64,000 nucleotides of DNA from Variovorax sp. 770b2 (GCF_900115685.1 NZ_FOXJ01000001.1:2327796-2391795), one strand, 5' to 3'; shown: positions 34,004 to 43,131, numbered from the stretch's first letter. Program-made: numbers and translations. The notes: a model not told the origin generated them from the letters alone.

Positions 34004-35299
34004 TCATGCGTAGCCTCCGTTCCAACGACCGGTGCAGGCCGCATCCACGCATTCGGCCGTGCTGCCGAACCAGGCCTGCACGCCGAGGATGGCGGGCAGG
34101 TAGTGCGCCTGCTTGGCGGAATCGAGCGCCACCGTCTTCGTGCCCTTGGGCACGGCGCGGCTCATGGCCGAGCAGCTGTCGGTCATGAGGATGCCGCCGG
34201 CATCTTCGATGATCTTGGTGTAGCCGTTGCGATCGGCCAGCGACTTGATGGCGCGCGGCGTGAAGATCCACAGCTCGCAATCGGGGTGCACCTTGCGCCC
34301 TTCGATGAGCTGCGCGGCCTCCCAGATCTGCTCGATGGTGTAGTGCGGGCAGCCCAGCATCACGTACTGGACTTCACTGTCCTTGCCGGTGACGTTGATC
34401 TTCTCGTAGGTCGCGCGGCGCTCGGCCTCGCCGTAGCGCAGCACCTCGACGGGCGCCTTGCCGCCGAGCGCCTGCTCCAGCGTCAGCGCCTCGGGCGTGA
34501 TGCCGGCGATGTGATACATCTCCACGCCGCCCGAGGACGACGCGGCCGCGCCGAAGTGCTTGAGCCGCGGCAAATTCGGCACGCGGCCGATGCCGCGCTT
34601 GCTGTGCACCACCGGCACGCGCTCCTGCACGTGCTCGCCGATGTAGTAGCCCAGCAGCCCCCAGTCCTGCACCGACTCGACCTCGATGTCGAGCTCGATC
34701 ACATGCGTCGCGCGGCGGTTCTCGTCCAGGTGGTAGCCCCAGTACGGAATGCGCCCGGTGAGCATCGCCGCGCCCGTGCTCTCGCGGCCTTCGGTGTTGG
34801 TGCGCGCGCCCAGCACCGAGTTGCAATACACCACCGCCGACGACTCCATCCACGCGCAGTGCTCGCCGCGCGTGGGGATGTTGCCCACCTGGTAGGGCGT
34901 GCAGGTGTTCATGATCTGCGCGCCGAGGCCGGCCGCATGGCGCTCGCTGCGGTTGTAGAACTGCACGATCTCCTCGCTCACGCCCATGCGCTCGGGCTGG
35001 CCGGGGTCGAAGCCCAGCTGCAGGTGGCTGGTGAAGACCTTGAACTTGGGGATCTCGACCGTCTCCTGGCTGTCGAGGCTGAATTCGGAGAACACCGCAT
35101 CCATGCCGCCGCCCTTGGCGAGCGCGAAGTCGCGCTGGAAGGGCGTGGTCGAGGTGATGGTGGCGCAGACGTTGCGCGTCTCGACCAGTCGCTCGGCGCC
35201 CAGGGCTTCGCCGTAGCGCATCAGCAGGTCCATCGCCTTCTGCACGGCCGGTCCGTCGCGGCCGTCGTACATGGCTTTTTCTTCGTTGCTCAGGTGCAT
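34004..35299 (-). CDS. Aconitase X catalytic (large) subunit
   Basis: Protein of 431 residues. Cys-containing motifs MNTCTPYQVGN, LGCPHYT and TDSCSAMSR are the likely Fe-S or active-site positions. Known aconitase X enzymes are phosphomevalonate dehydratase in archaea and cis-3-hydroxy-L-proline dehydratase in bacteria. No proline racemase, imino acid reductase or mevalonate gene is near, so neither role is supported here. Pairing with IlvD/Edd, an FAD oxidoreductase, a porin and Bug receptors points to a different hydroxy-acid pathway. Start at the ATG at 35299 with GGAGAC upstream. Confidence 0.88.
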   Translation of the reverse strand: MHLSNEEKAMYDGRDGPAVQKAMDLLMRYGEALGAERLVETRNVCATITSTTPFQRDFALAKGGGMDAVFSEFSLDSQETVEIPKFKVFTSHLQLGFDPGQPERMGVSEEIVQFYNRSERHAAGLGAQIMNTCTPYQVGNIPTRGEHCAWMESSAVVYCNSVLGARTNTEGRESTGAAMLTGRIPYWGYHLDENRRATHVIELDIEVESVQDWGLLGYYIGEHVQERVPVVHSKRGIGRVPNLPRLKHFGAAASSSGGVEMYHIAGITPEALTLEQALGGKAPVEVLRYGEAERRATYEKINVTGKDSEVQYVMLGCPHYTIEQIWEAAQLIEGRKVHPDCELWIFTPRAIKSLADRNGYTKIIEDAGGILMTDSCSAMSRAVPKGTKTVALDSAKQAHYLPAILGVQAWFGSTAECVDAACTGRWNGGYA

Positions 35300-35351
35300 G
35301 CCTGTGTCTCCGTTCTTCTGTCATCGTGGGGAAGGGTCCCCGGCCGGGTTG

Positions 35352-36206
35352 CTAGCCCGGCGAGGGCGTGAGCGTGGGTGCAGGCACGTGGCCGCCGATG
35401 TCGCGCGCGATGGTGAGCGCGATGTCGTGCAGGCGCGGTGCGAGTTCGTTGCGCAATCTGTCTTCGGTGAACACGAAGGCGGCGCCGCCGCCGTTGAGCG
35501 CCATCACCTCGCCGTCGGGACCGACGAGCGGCACCGACACCGAGTTGATCTCGCGGTGGAATTCACCGAGCGAGAGGCAGTAGCCCAGGCGCCTGGCCTC
35601 GCCGATGGCGCGCGTCATGGGCGCGGCGATGCCGTCCCATTCGGGGCCGCGCAGGAGGCGCATCGAATCGACCAGCTGGTTGCGCTGCGCATCGGGCAAG
35701 GCCGAGAGGTACGCGCGACCGAGTGCCGAGTTCGGCAACGGCGCGCGCGAGCCCACGTCCAGCCGTGCGGAAAGCATCGACGAGCGCGGCCGGCAGGCTT
35801 CGATCAGCACCATCTCCATGCCGTCGCGTATGGCCAGGTAGACCGAGGCACCGACTTCTTCCGCCATGGCCTGCATGCTGGGCCGCGCGGCGGCGCGCAC
35901 GTCCAGGCTCCCGAGGAACACGCGCGAGAGCGACACCACGCCCGGCCCGAGCATGAAGCGGTCGGCCACCTGCGCGGGCTTGAGCATGCCCAGCGTGAGC
36001 AGCGTCGCGACCAGCCGGTTGACCGTGGGGCGCGGAATGCCGGTGATGCGCGCCACGTCTGCATGGCCCAGCACCGGGCGCTCTTCGCTGAAGCAGCGCA
36101 GCACCGAGATGCCGCGCTCCAGCGCGCTCACGGTGTCGGAACGTTCGCCGCGCGCATCGGCGGCGTCGGCTGCAGAAAGAGAGCTGTCGTTTTTGTCGTT
36201 GGACAT
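35352..36206 (-). CDS. IclR-family transcriptional regulator
   Basis: Protein of 284 residues. Winged helix: SALERGISVLRCFSEERPVLGHADVARITGIPRPTVNRLVATLLTLGML; the effector domain follows with VYLAIRDGMEMVLIEAC and SVSVPLVGPDGEVMALN. Start at the ATG at 36206; the next in-frame ATG at 36278 would run through a TTGCA-N6-TGCAA inverted repeat that looks like its operator. It sits inside the leftward operon between the FAD oxidoreductase and aconitase X genes, so it probably controls that operon in response to the substrate. Confidence 0.92.
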   Translation of the reverse strand: MSNDKNDSSLSAADAADARGERSDTVSALERGISVLRCFSEERPVLGHADVARITGIPRPTVNRLVATLLTLGMLKPAQVADRFMLGPGVVSLSRVFLGSLDVRAAARPSMQAMAEEVGASVYLAIRDGMEMVLIEACRPRSSMLSARLDVGSRAPLPNSALGRAYLSALPDAQRNQLVDSMRLLRGPEWDGIAAPMTRAIGEARRLGYCLSLGEFHREINSVSVPLVGPDGEVMALNGGGAAFVFTEDRLRNELAPRLHDIALTIARDIGGHVPAPTLTPSPG

Positions 36207-36226
36207 GGAGGGACCCTTTGAACGCT

Positions 36227-36242
36227 TTGCAAGACTCTGCAA
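36227..36242. promoter_or_regulatory. Inverted repeat upstream of the IclR gene
   Basis: TTGCA-N6-TGCAA, perfect arms, 21 bases before the IclR ATG and 47 bases after the FAD oxidoreductase stop. The position suits an autoregulatory IclR operator with a second, internal promoter for the operon. Assignment inferred. Confidence 0.5.
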
Positions 36243-36288
36243 TGTAGAGGCTTGCGAAAGGAGATCGGCCGGGTTCATGGCGAAACGA

Positions 36289-37746
36289 TCAGGCGCTGGC
36301 TTCGGTGGCGATGGATGCGCCCGCGCCCTGCGCGGCTTCGGCCCCGGTGCGCAGGTACACGCCCTGCGCCAGCAGTTCGGACTGCAGCGCGCCGGTGTCC
36401 ACGAAGCGCGGCGCGATGCCGCCGCGCGACGCCAGCGCCGCCGCCACGCCCGCGGCCTGGCCGGTGATCCAGCACTGCGGAATCTCGCGCATGAAGCCGT
36501 GCGAGTTGCGGTCGCACGAGATGTGGCGCCCGCAGGCCACGAGGCCGTCGAGTTGCTGCGGCACCAGCGCACCGTAGGGGATGGAGATGTTCGGGAATTT
36601 CGGCGACACCGCGGGCGACACGCCGATCTCGTCGGCCAGCGCCACGCCATCCGGCCACTGGCTGCGCAGCACCGAGCCGACACCCGAGAGGCGCCGCGCA
36701 TGGCGCACGCCGATCTGCGGCGCGCTCAGCATCAGGTACGCATCCTCGAAGCCCGGCGCGTGCGCCTTGAAGTAGTCCAGGTGCGCGGCCATCGCGCGGT
36801 GCGAGCGCACTTCGACCGCCGTGAGGTCGTCCACGTCGAGCGCCGAATAACCCGACTGGCGCGGCCCCATGAAAAGCGCCACGTCGTTGCGCCACGAGAC
36901 GAAGGGCCGCTCGAAGAGGCCGAGCTGTTCGCGCCCGCGCGCCATGAAGCCGGCGAAGGCGTCGGGCTGGCCGGCCTTGAATTCGATCCAGCGGTTCATG
37001 TCCACGCCGCCGAAGAGCCACGAGGTGTTCATGCAGTGGTGCACGTCCGCCTCTTCGATGTCGTTCACGTAGGCGGCGCCGGCGCGGGCGAACAGGTCGC
37101 CGTCGCCGGTGGCATCGACCACCACGTCGGCCATGATCGCCATGCGGCCTTCCTTGCTCTCGAACACCACGCCCTTGACGGCGCCGTCCTGCACGATCGG
37201 AATCGCGGCCCACGAGTGGTAGATGAGCTTGACCTTGCGCTCCAGCACGATCTCCTGCGAGAGCAGCTTCAGGCGCTCGGGGTCGATGGTGGGCGACCAG
37301 GTGACCACGCCGTGATAGGCGGCGGTGCGCTGCGACCAGTGCGCGGCCTTGGCCGTGTCCTGCGAGCCCCAGTCCTCGCGCTGCGGGCCGGCGATGGCGT
37401 CGGCGGGGAGGCGATCGAACAGCTCTTCGGCGAAGCCGCGGATCACCAGCTTGCCTTCCCAGTCGGTCATGCGGTCGATCCAGATCACGAGGCCGCCGGT
37501 CGAGAGGCCGCCCAGGTGGTTGTAGCGCTCGAGCAGCGCCACGTCGGCGCCGGCGCGGGCCGCGGCTGCGGCTGCCGCGGTGCCCGAGGGGCCGCCGCCG
37601 ACCACCAGCACGCCGCAGCGGTGGTAGACGGGAATGTTCTTGCCGGGCTCTGCCCAGCTGCCGTGGTCAGGGCGCTTGACGCGGCTGTCGCGGTCGAAGA
37701 TGTCGGAGGACAGGATGCGCTCGTCGGTGCGGACGACAGTTTTCAT
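36289..37746 (-). CDS. FAD-dependent oxidoreductase (FAD_oxidored family)
   Basis: Protein of 485 residues with the dinucleotide-binding GVLVVGGGPSGTAAAAAAARAG near residue 45 and ALLERYNHLGGLSTGG after it, then VVDATGDGDLFARAGA and a C-terminal GQAAGVAAALASRGG. This family is common in sugar and organic-acid operons, but few members are characterised. Start at the ATG at 37746; a TTG at 37791 is in frame but would lie in the promoter region. It is the first gene of the leftward operon and probably oxidises a hydroxyl group before or after the dehydration steps. Confidence 0.88.
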   Translation of the reverse strand: MKTVVRTDERILSSDIFDRDSRVKRPDHGSWAEPGKNIPVYHRCGVLVVGGGPSGTAAAAAAARAGADVALLERYNHLGGLSTGGLVIWIDRMTDWEGKLVIRGFAEELFDRLPADAIAGPQREDWGSQDTAKAAHWSQRTAAYHGVVTWSPTIDPERLKLLSQEIVLERKVKLIYHSWAAIPIVQDGAVKGVVFESKEGRMAIMADVVVDATGDGDLFARAGAAYVNDIEEADVHHCMNTSWLFGGVDMNRWIEFKAGQPDAFAGFMARGREQLGLFERPFVSWRNDVALFMGPRQSGYSALDVDDLTAVEVRSHRAMAAHLDYFKAHAPGFEDAYLMLSAPQIGVRHARRLSGVGSVLRSQWPDGVALADEIGVSPAVSPKFPNISIPYGALVPQQLDGLVACGRHISCDRNSHGFMREIPQCWITGQAAGVAAALASRGGIAPRFVDTGALQSELLAQGVYLRTGAEAAQGAGASIATEASA

Positions 37747-37913
37747 GGAATGGTGTCTTGGATGGGCTGTTTCGTCGTATTTTGATTTCAATGTTCATTT
37801 TGTCAAATACAAAAGACCGAAAAAAGCCATTTGTTCGGGGTATTCCCTAGTCAATGTGGATTTTTATGATTTTCTAAATCAATATAAGAGGAGATTCCAA
37901 CGGAGACATATCG
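37747..37913. promoter_or_regulatory. AT-rich divergent promoter region with inverted repeats
   Basis: This 167-base region is strikingly A/T-rich against its GC-rich surroundings. It holds TTTTGT-N5-ACAAAA (37798-37814), TGATTT-N3-AAATCA (37867-37881) and a TTGA/TCAA pair near 37782-37791. It separates the leftward FAD oxidoreductase operon from the rightward Bug pair, so promoters for both and regulator sites for the IclR protein or another factor are expected here. Confidence 0.65.
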
Positions 37914-38909
37914 ATGAAGAAACTCGACGGCACCCGCCGTGCATTCGGCTGGGCCCTGGGCGCCGCGGCCTTGCTGGGCCTGGTGCCACTGGCCATGGCG
38001 CAGGACTTCCCGTCGCGCAGCAAGCCGATCCGCATCGTCGTGGGCTTCACGGCCGGCGGCGGCACCGACGCGCAGGCGCGCATCGTGGCGCAGAAGCTCG
38101 GCGAGGTGCTGGGCACCAGCGTGATCGTGGACAACCGCCCCGGCGCGAGCACCATGCTCGCGGCCAACGAGGTGTCGCGCGCGCTGCCCGACGGCTACAC
38201 GCTGCTCTACGCGCCCTCTTCCACGATGGCGCAGAACCCGCACACCTTCGCGCAGGTGCCCTACGACCCGTTCAAGGACTTCACAGCCATCTCGATGGGC
38301 GGGCGCGGGCCGCTGGTGCTGTCGGTGAGCACCACGGTGCCCGCCAACAACGTGAAGGAGCTCGTGGCCTACGTGAAGGCCAACCCCGGCAAGGTGAGCT
38401 ACGCCTCGTTCGGCGCGGGCACCTCCTCGCACATCTACGGCGAGGCCTTCGTGAAGAAGACCGGCGTCGATGCGGTGCACATCCCCTACAAGGGCGGCTC
38501 CGACGCGGCGAAGGACCTGATCGGCGGCCGCGTGCAGTACATGTTCGACTCGGCCTCCTCGGCCGTCATCACCTCGGCCTCGGGCAAGGTGAAGATCCTC
38601 GCGATCGCGGCGAACGCGCGCATCTCGGCGCTGCCCGACGTGCCCACCTTCGCCGAGCAGGGCATCGCCGGGCTCGACCTGCCGAGCTGGCTCGGTTTCT
38701 ACGGTCCGGCGCACATGCCGGCGCCAGTCGTCGCCAAGCTCAACGCGGCGCTCACGCAGGTGCTGGCGATGCCGCAGGTGCGCGAGTTCTATCGCACGGG
38801 CGGCTACGAAGCGGGTGCGACGACGCCGGAAGAATTCGCCGGCATCACGCGCTCGACCTACGAGCGCTGGGGCGCGATGGTGCAGCAGGTAGGCTTGGCC
38901 AAGCAATGA
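37914..38909 (+). CDS. Bug-family (TctC) solute receptor, first of a tandem pair
   Basis: Protein of 331 residues. Signal peptide FGWALGAAALLGLVPLAMAQ; Bug landmarks IRIVVGFTAGGGTDAQARI, VIVDNRPGAST, YASFGAGTSSHIYGE and HIPYKGGSDAAKD. It is clearly similar to the gene that follows, which overlaps its stop by ATGA, so the two look like a local duplication. It lies opposite the aconitase X operon and shares its promoter region. Ribosome site GGAGAC before the ATG at 37914. Confidence 0.93.
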   Translation: MKKLDGTRRAFGWALGAAALLGLVPLAMAQDFPSRSKPIRIVVGFTAGGGTDAQARIVAQKLGEVLGTSVIVDNRPGASTMLAANEVSRALPDGYTLLYAPSSTMAQNPHTFAQVPYDPFKDFTAISMGGRGPLVLSVSTTVPANNVKELVAYVKANPGKVSYASFGAGTSSHIYGEAFVKKTGVDAVHIPYKGGSDAAKDLIGGRVQYMFDSASSAVITSASGKVKILAIAANARISALPDVPTFAEQGIAGLDLPSWLGFYGPAHMPAPVVAKLNAALTQVLAMPQVREFYRTGGYEAGATTPEEFAGITRSTYERWGAMVQQVGLAKQ

Positions 38910-39919
38910 GCTCCTCCTTGTTCTCTTCCTTCATCACCCGACGCAGCGCCGCCGCATGGCTCGCGCTGGGCGCGGCGGCCTTGCCGCTCCATTCGCTCGC
39001 CGCCTCGCCCGCGGCCTTTCCCGAAAAGGGCCGCACCATCCGCATCGTGCTCGGCCTGGCGGCGGGTGGCGCTTCCGACTCGCAGGCGCGCTTCGTTGCC
39101 AACAAGCTCGGCGAGGTGCTGCAGACGCCGGTGATCGTGGAGAACCGGCCGGGCGCGAGCTTCATCCTCGCGACCGAGGAAGTGATCCGCGCTGCGCCCG
39201 ACGGCTACACCTTCATGTACGCACCCTCTTCCGTGGTGGCGCAGAACCCGCAGACGCTGGCGCAGGTGCGCTACGACCCGTTCAAGGACCTGACGCCCAT
39301 CTCGCTCGGCGCGCGCGGCCCGCTGGTGCTGACGGTGCACACCAGCGTGCCGGCGCGCAACGTGCAGGAGTTGATCGCCTACATCAAGGCCAATCCCGGG
39401 AAGATGAGCTATGCCTCGTTCGGCACCGGCACCTCGTCGCACATCTACGGCGAGGCCTTCGCGCGGCAGGCCGGCCTGGACGTGGTGCACGTGCCCTACA
39501 AGGGCGGCGCGGATGCCGCGAAAGACTTTCTGGCGGGCCGCGTGCAGTACTACTTCGACGCGGCGCCCAACGCCATCCAGAACACGGCCACCGGCAAGGT
39601 GCGCATGCTGGCGGTGGCGGCGCCCAGGCGGAGCCCGATGCTGCCCGACGTGCCCACGATGACCGAGCAGGGCGTGAGCGGCGTCGACATGGCGAGCTGG
39701 CTCGGCTTCTACGGTCCGGCGCGCATGCCGGCGCCGGTGGTCGCCAAGCTCAACGCGGCGCTCTCGCAGGTGCTCGCGATGCCGGCCACGCGCGACTTCT
39801 TCCGCCAGGGCGCCTACGAAACCGAATCGTCGACCCCGCAGCAGCTGGCCGAGCTGACGCGCACGACCTACGACCAGTGGGCCGAGACCATCCGCAAGCT
39901 CGGCCTCACCAAGCAGTAA
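38906..39919 (+). CDS. Bug-family (TctC) solute receptor, second of a tandem pair
   Basis: Protein of 337 residues with signal peptide (AAWLALGAAALPLHSLAAS). It matches its upstream neighbour closely through the mature part (PYKGGADAAKDFLAGRVQYYFD, SWLGFYGPARMPAPVVAKLNAAL), with differences concentrated in ligand-facing stretches. Translation is coupled by an ATGA overlap. The pair may bind related acids or stereoisomers. Confidence 0.93.
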   Translation: MSSSLFSSFITRRSAAAWLALGAAALPLHSLAASPAAFPEKGRTIRIVLGLAAGGASDSQARFVANKLGEVLQTPVIVENRPGASFILATEEVIRAAPDGYTFMYAPSSVVAQNPQTLAQVRYDPFKDLTPISLGARGPLVLTVHTSVPARNVQELIAYIKANPGKMSYASFGTGTSSHIYGEAFARQAGLDVVHVPYKGGADAAKDFLAGRVQYYFDAAPNAIQNTATGKVRMLAVAAPRRSPMLPDVPTMTEQGVSGVDMASWLGFYGPARMPAPVVAKLNAALSQVLAMPATRDFFRQGAYETESSTPQQLAELTRTTYDQWAETIRKLGLTKQ

Positions 39920-39931
39920 CGGCTGCGAGGT

Positions 39932-40822
39932 TCAGCCGAAGAACTTCAAGAGCTGCGCATTGGTCTCGGCGGCGCGTTCGTATTGCACCCAGTGTCCCGC
40001 GCCGTCGATCACCACGCCTTCGCGGTGCGGGCCTTCGCTCGCGAGTTGCGCCACCAGCGGGCGCGGATCGGCCGTGACGTCGTACTCGCCCCAGAGCAGC
40101 AGCGTCGACACGCCCAGCGCGTCGATCGCCTTGCGAAGGCCGCCTGCCTGCGACACCTCCTTGCTGCGAAAGCGCGTGCAGTGGCACGAGATGTCATGGA
40201 TCTCGAAGGCCAGCGGGTCGATGGTCGAGGTGTCGTGCAGCATCAGCGCGCCCAGGTTGTGCAGCAGCGCGGCACGCTCGGCTTCGCGGTCGGGCGCGGC
40301 GCGCCAGTTGATCATCTGCGCCGTCATGCGGCGCAGCGTGCCGTGGCCGCCGCTGCCCAGCAGCGCGAGCTTGCGCACCGCGCCGCGTTGCACGGCGAAG
40401 CGCGCGGCGGTGAGGCCGCCGAAGGAGAAGCCGCCCAGGTCGATGGGCGTGCCCGCGCCGACCAGCGCATCGAGCGTGCCGCCGAGCGCCTTCAGCAAGG
40501 GCGGCAGCGAGTCTTCGCCGGGTGCCACGCGCGGCAGCGCATCGGAATCGTGGAAGCCCGGCATGTCGGGCAGGAGCAGCGTGCGTTCGGCCGAGAGCGC
40601 CTGGGCATTGCGCAGCCAATGCATCCAGCTGCCATGGCCGCCGTGCAGCAGCACGATGGGCGGCTGCGTGGTGTCGGTGCCGAAGCGGCGCCAGCGCACG
40701 CGCACGCCGTCGTGCACGGGGTCGTGGTGGGTGGAGAGCGCATCGATGCGCGCGATTTCGCTGCGCGCTGCGGACGCTTCAGGGCTTTCAGGGGTGTCTG
40801 GGCTGTCGAGGGTCAGAGGCAT
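39932..40822 (-). CDS. Alpha/beta hydrolase
   Basis: Protein of 296 residues with alpha/beta-hydrolase blocks: oxyanion region VLLHGGHGSWMHWLRN, nucleophile elbow GGFSFGGLTAAR (Ser), acid in LLLWGEYDVTADPR and His in IDGAGHWVQYE. It resembles C-C bond hydrolases and related esterases of aromatic degradation, without a signal peptide, so it acts in the cytoplasm. Start at the ATG at 40822. It is convergent with the Bug pair (12 bases) and divergent from the S9 peptidase. Substrate not known. Confidence 0.87.
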   Translation of the reverse strand: MPLTLDSPDTPESPEASAARSEIARIDALSTHHDPVHDGVRVRWRRFGTDTTQPPIVLLHGGHGSWMHWLRNAQALSAERTLLLPDMPGFHDSDALPRVAPGEDSLPPLLKALGGTLDALVGAGTPIDLGGFSFGGLTAARFAVQRGAVRKLALLGSGGHGTLRRMTAQMINWRAAPDREAERAALLHNLGALMLHDTSTIDPLAFEIHDISCHCTRFRSKEVSQAGGLRKAIDALGVSTLLLWGEYDVTADPRPLVAQLASEGPHREGVVIDGAGHWVQYERAAETNAQLLKFFG

Positions 40823-40986
40823 CCCCCGATTTTGCCGCGCGGCCTTCCGCGCCGCAGCGGACGGCCGGGATGCCCTGCATAGAATCCGCCGCAGCGCCCG
40901 CCGAACAGGTCGCCCGCCCTTCAACGAATAAAAAAGCAGAGAGGCCACCGGCCTGCCCACGATGCGTGGCGCAGGCCGCCCCATCC

Positions 40987-43131
40987 ATGACCCTGTTGAA
41001 TCGCCGCCAGCTCGCGCTGCTCGCCCTGTCCCAGCCCCTCGTCCAACCGCTCGCCGCCTGGGCGCAGGACACCACCGATCTTTCCACCGCACTCGAACAG
41101 CCCGACGGCGCCGAGGCGCTGGCCTGGGTGCAGGCGCGCACGGCCGAGGCCCGGCAGCTGATCACCGGCCTGCCCGACTACACGCGCCGCTACGAGGAGA
41201 CGCTGTCCGCCGTGTCCGCGCGCGACAGCAACATCCAGTTCGTGCGCCCGCACCGCGGCCACCTCTACAACTTCTACAGCACCGCCGGCCAGCCGAGCGG
41301 CGTCTGGCGCCGCACCACGCTGGAGGAATACCGCAAGGAGCGGCCCTACTGGCAGGTGCTGATCGACCTGGACAAGCTCGGGCAACAGGAAGGCCGCGCC
41401 TGGACCTTCGCCTCCTACGTGCTGAGCCCGAACGGCGAACGCGCGCTGGTCTACCTCTCGCCCGGCGGCGCGGACCGCACCGAGATGCGCGAGTTCGACC
41501 TGCCCTCCCGGCAGTTCGTGGCGGCCGGGTTCCGCTTGCCGCTGGCCAAGCAGTGGGCCGACTGGTATGGCGACGACGAAGTGCTGGTGGCCACCGAGTC
41601 CGCCGGCGGCGCGCTCAGCCGCAGCGGCTACCCCCTGACGATCCGCCGCTGGCGCCGCGGCAGCGCGCTGGCCGAAGCGCCCGAGCTGGTGCGCGGCGAA
41701 GCGGCCGACATGAGCATGTCGATCGACACCCTCGACCCCAAGGACGGACGGCCCGCCGCCGCGCTGGTCGGACGGCGCCTGAGCTTCTTCCAGAACCGCT
41801 ACCAGCTCTTGCAGGGCGACACGCTCTCGCCGCTGCTGGACCTCCCGCTCGATGCGACCACCTGGCTGAGCGAAGGCTGGCTGGTGCTCTGGCTGCGCAG
41901 CGACTTCGACGACGGCACCGCGCGCCACGCCGCGGGCAGCGTGCTCGCCACGCCCATCGCCACCGCCACGCAACCGCAGCGCCGCTTCCACGTGCTGCTG
42001 TCCACGGCATCGCGCCAGCGCCTGATCCGATGGGAACGCGTGCGCGACGGCTTCGCCATTGCCTGGTCCGACAATCTGCAGCCGCGCCTGCTGTACCTGC
42101 GCTGGACCGGCGAGACCTTCGAGCCCCGCGAAGTGACGCTGCCCGACACCGGCGTGGTCGGCATCCGCGCCGACCGCTCCGACCAGAACGACCTGGTGTG
42201 GCTCACCACGCAGGCACCGCTCGTGCCCCAGACCTTCGGGCTGATGGATGTCGCCGAGCCCAAGCCCTGGGCGCCCCTCAAGCGGCAGGCCACCTTCTTC
42301 GATGCCGCGGGCCTCAAGGCGCAGCGGCTGGAGGCGCGCTCGGCCGACGGAACGCTCATCCCCTACACGGTGATCGCGCCCGCCGCGCTGGCCACGGACG
42401 GCCATGCGCCGACGCTGCTCTACGGATACGGCGGCTTCGGCATCGCGCTCGAACTGGACTACCAGCGCATGCCCGGCATCAACTGGCTGCGCTACGGCGG
42501 CGTCTACGTGCTGGCGCACATCCGCGGCGGCGGCGAGTTCGGCTCCAGTTGGTACGAAGCGGCGAAGGGAGCGCGCCGGCAGGCCGCGTTCGACGACTTC
42601 ATCGCGGTCGCCGAAGACCTGGTGCGGCGCGGCATCACGCGCCCCCGGCGGCTCGGCATCTACGGCGCGAGCAACGGCGGCGCGCTGGTGTCGGCCGTGC
42701 TGGTGCAGCGGCCCGAGCTCTTCGGCGCCGCGGTCGCGCGCGTGCCGCTGACCGACATGCTCGAGTTCACGCGCTTCACGGCGGGGCCCTCCTGGATCGA
42801 GGAGTACGGCGACCCGGCGGTGGCGGCGGACCGCGCGGTGCTCGCGCGCTGGTCGCCGCTGCAGAACCTGAAGAGCGCGCGTGACGGCGCGGCCTACCCG
42901 CCCACGCTGTTCATCGGCAACCGCAACGACGACCGCGTGCACCCGTCGCATGCACGCAAGATGGTGGCGCGCATGCGGGCGCTGGGCCATGCACAGGCGT
43001 GGCTGTACGAGGAAACCAGCGGCGGCCACCTGGGCCGTGCGACGCCGCAGCTGCTCGCCACGCGCGAGGCGCTGCTGCACACCTTCCTCATGGGCATGCT
43101 GCAGCGCAAGGCGGACGAGCCGGCGGCCTGA
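40987..43131 (+). CDS. Exported prolyl oligopeptidase-family serine peptidase (S9A)
   Basis: Protein of 714 residues. The N-terminal MTLLNRRQLALLALSQPLVQPLAAWAQ reads as a Tat-type signal, so the folded enzyme is probably periplasmic. A beta-propeller domain is followed by the catalytic domain: YGYGGFGIALELDY, HIRGGGEFGSSWYEAAKG, nucleophile in YGASNGGALVSA (Ser), Asp in GNRNDDRVHPSHA and His in SGGHLGRA. S9A enzymes cut short peptides, usually after Pro. The propeller limits substrates to small peptides. Confidence 0.93.
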   Translation: MTLLNRRQLALLALSQPLVQPLAAWAQDTTDLSTALEQPDGAEALAWVQARTAEARQLITGLPDYTRRYEETLSAVSARDSNIQFVRPHRGHLYNFYSTAGQPSGVWRRTTLEEYRKERPYWQVLIDLDKLGQQEGRAWTFASYVLSPNGERALVYLSPGGADRTEMREFDLPSRQFVAAGFRLPLAKQWADWYGDDEVLVATESAGGALSRSGYPLTIRRWRRGSALAEAPELVRGEAADMSMSIDTLDPKDGRPAAALVGRRLSFFQNRYQLLQGDTLSPLLDLPLDATTWLSEGWLVLWLRSDFDDGTARHAAGSVLATPIATATQPQRRFHVLLSTASRQRLIRWERVRDGFAIAWSDNLQPRLLYLRWTGETFEPREVTLPDTGVVGIRADRSDQNDLVWLTTQAPLVPQTFGLMDVAEPKPWAPLKRQATFFDAAGLKAQRLEARSADGTLIPYTVIAPAALATDGHAPTLLYGYGGFGIALELDYQRMPGINWLRYGGVYVLAHIRGGGEFGSSWYEAAKGARRQAAFDDFIAVAEDLVRRGITRPRRLGIYGASNGGALVSAVLVQRPELFGAAVARVPLTDMLEFTRFTAGPSWIEEYGDPAVAADRAVLARWSPLQNLKSARDGAAYPPTLFIGNRNDDRVHPSHARKMVARMRALGHAQAWLYEETSGGHLGRATPQLLATREALLHTFLMGMLQRKADEPAA

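Noticed and set aside
34004..35299. Assigning the aconitase X pair as hydroxyproline dehydratase
   Set aside because: Family members with that role usually sit with proline racemase-like and imino acid reductase genes, which are absent; the operon suggests another hydroxy acid.
30551..35371. A 1606-codon open frame on the + strand
   Set aside because: It is antisense to the Bug, porin, IlvD/Edd and aconitase X genes. GC-rich third positions remove stop codons from the opposite frame; the product is His/Arg/Ala-rich and matches no family.
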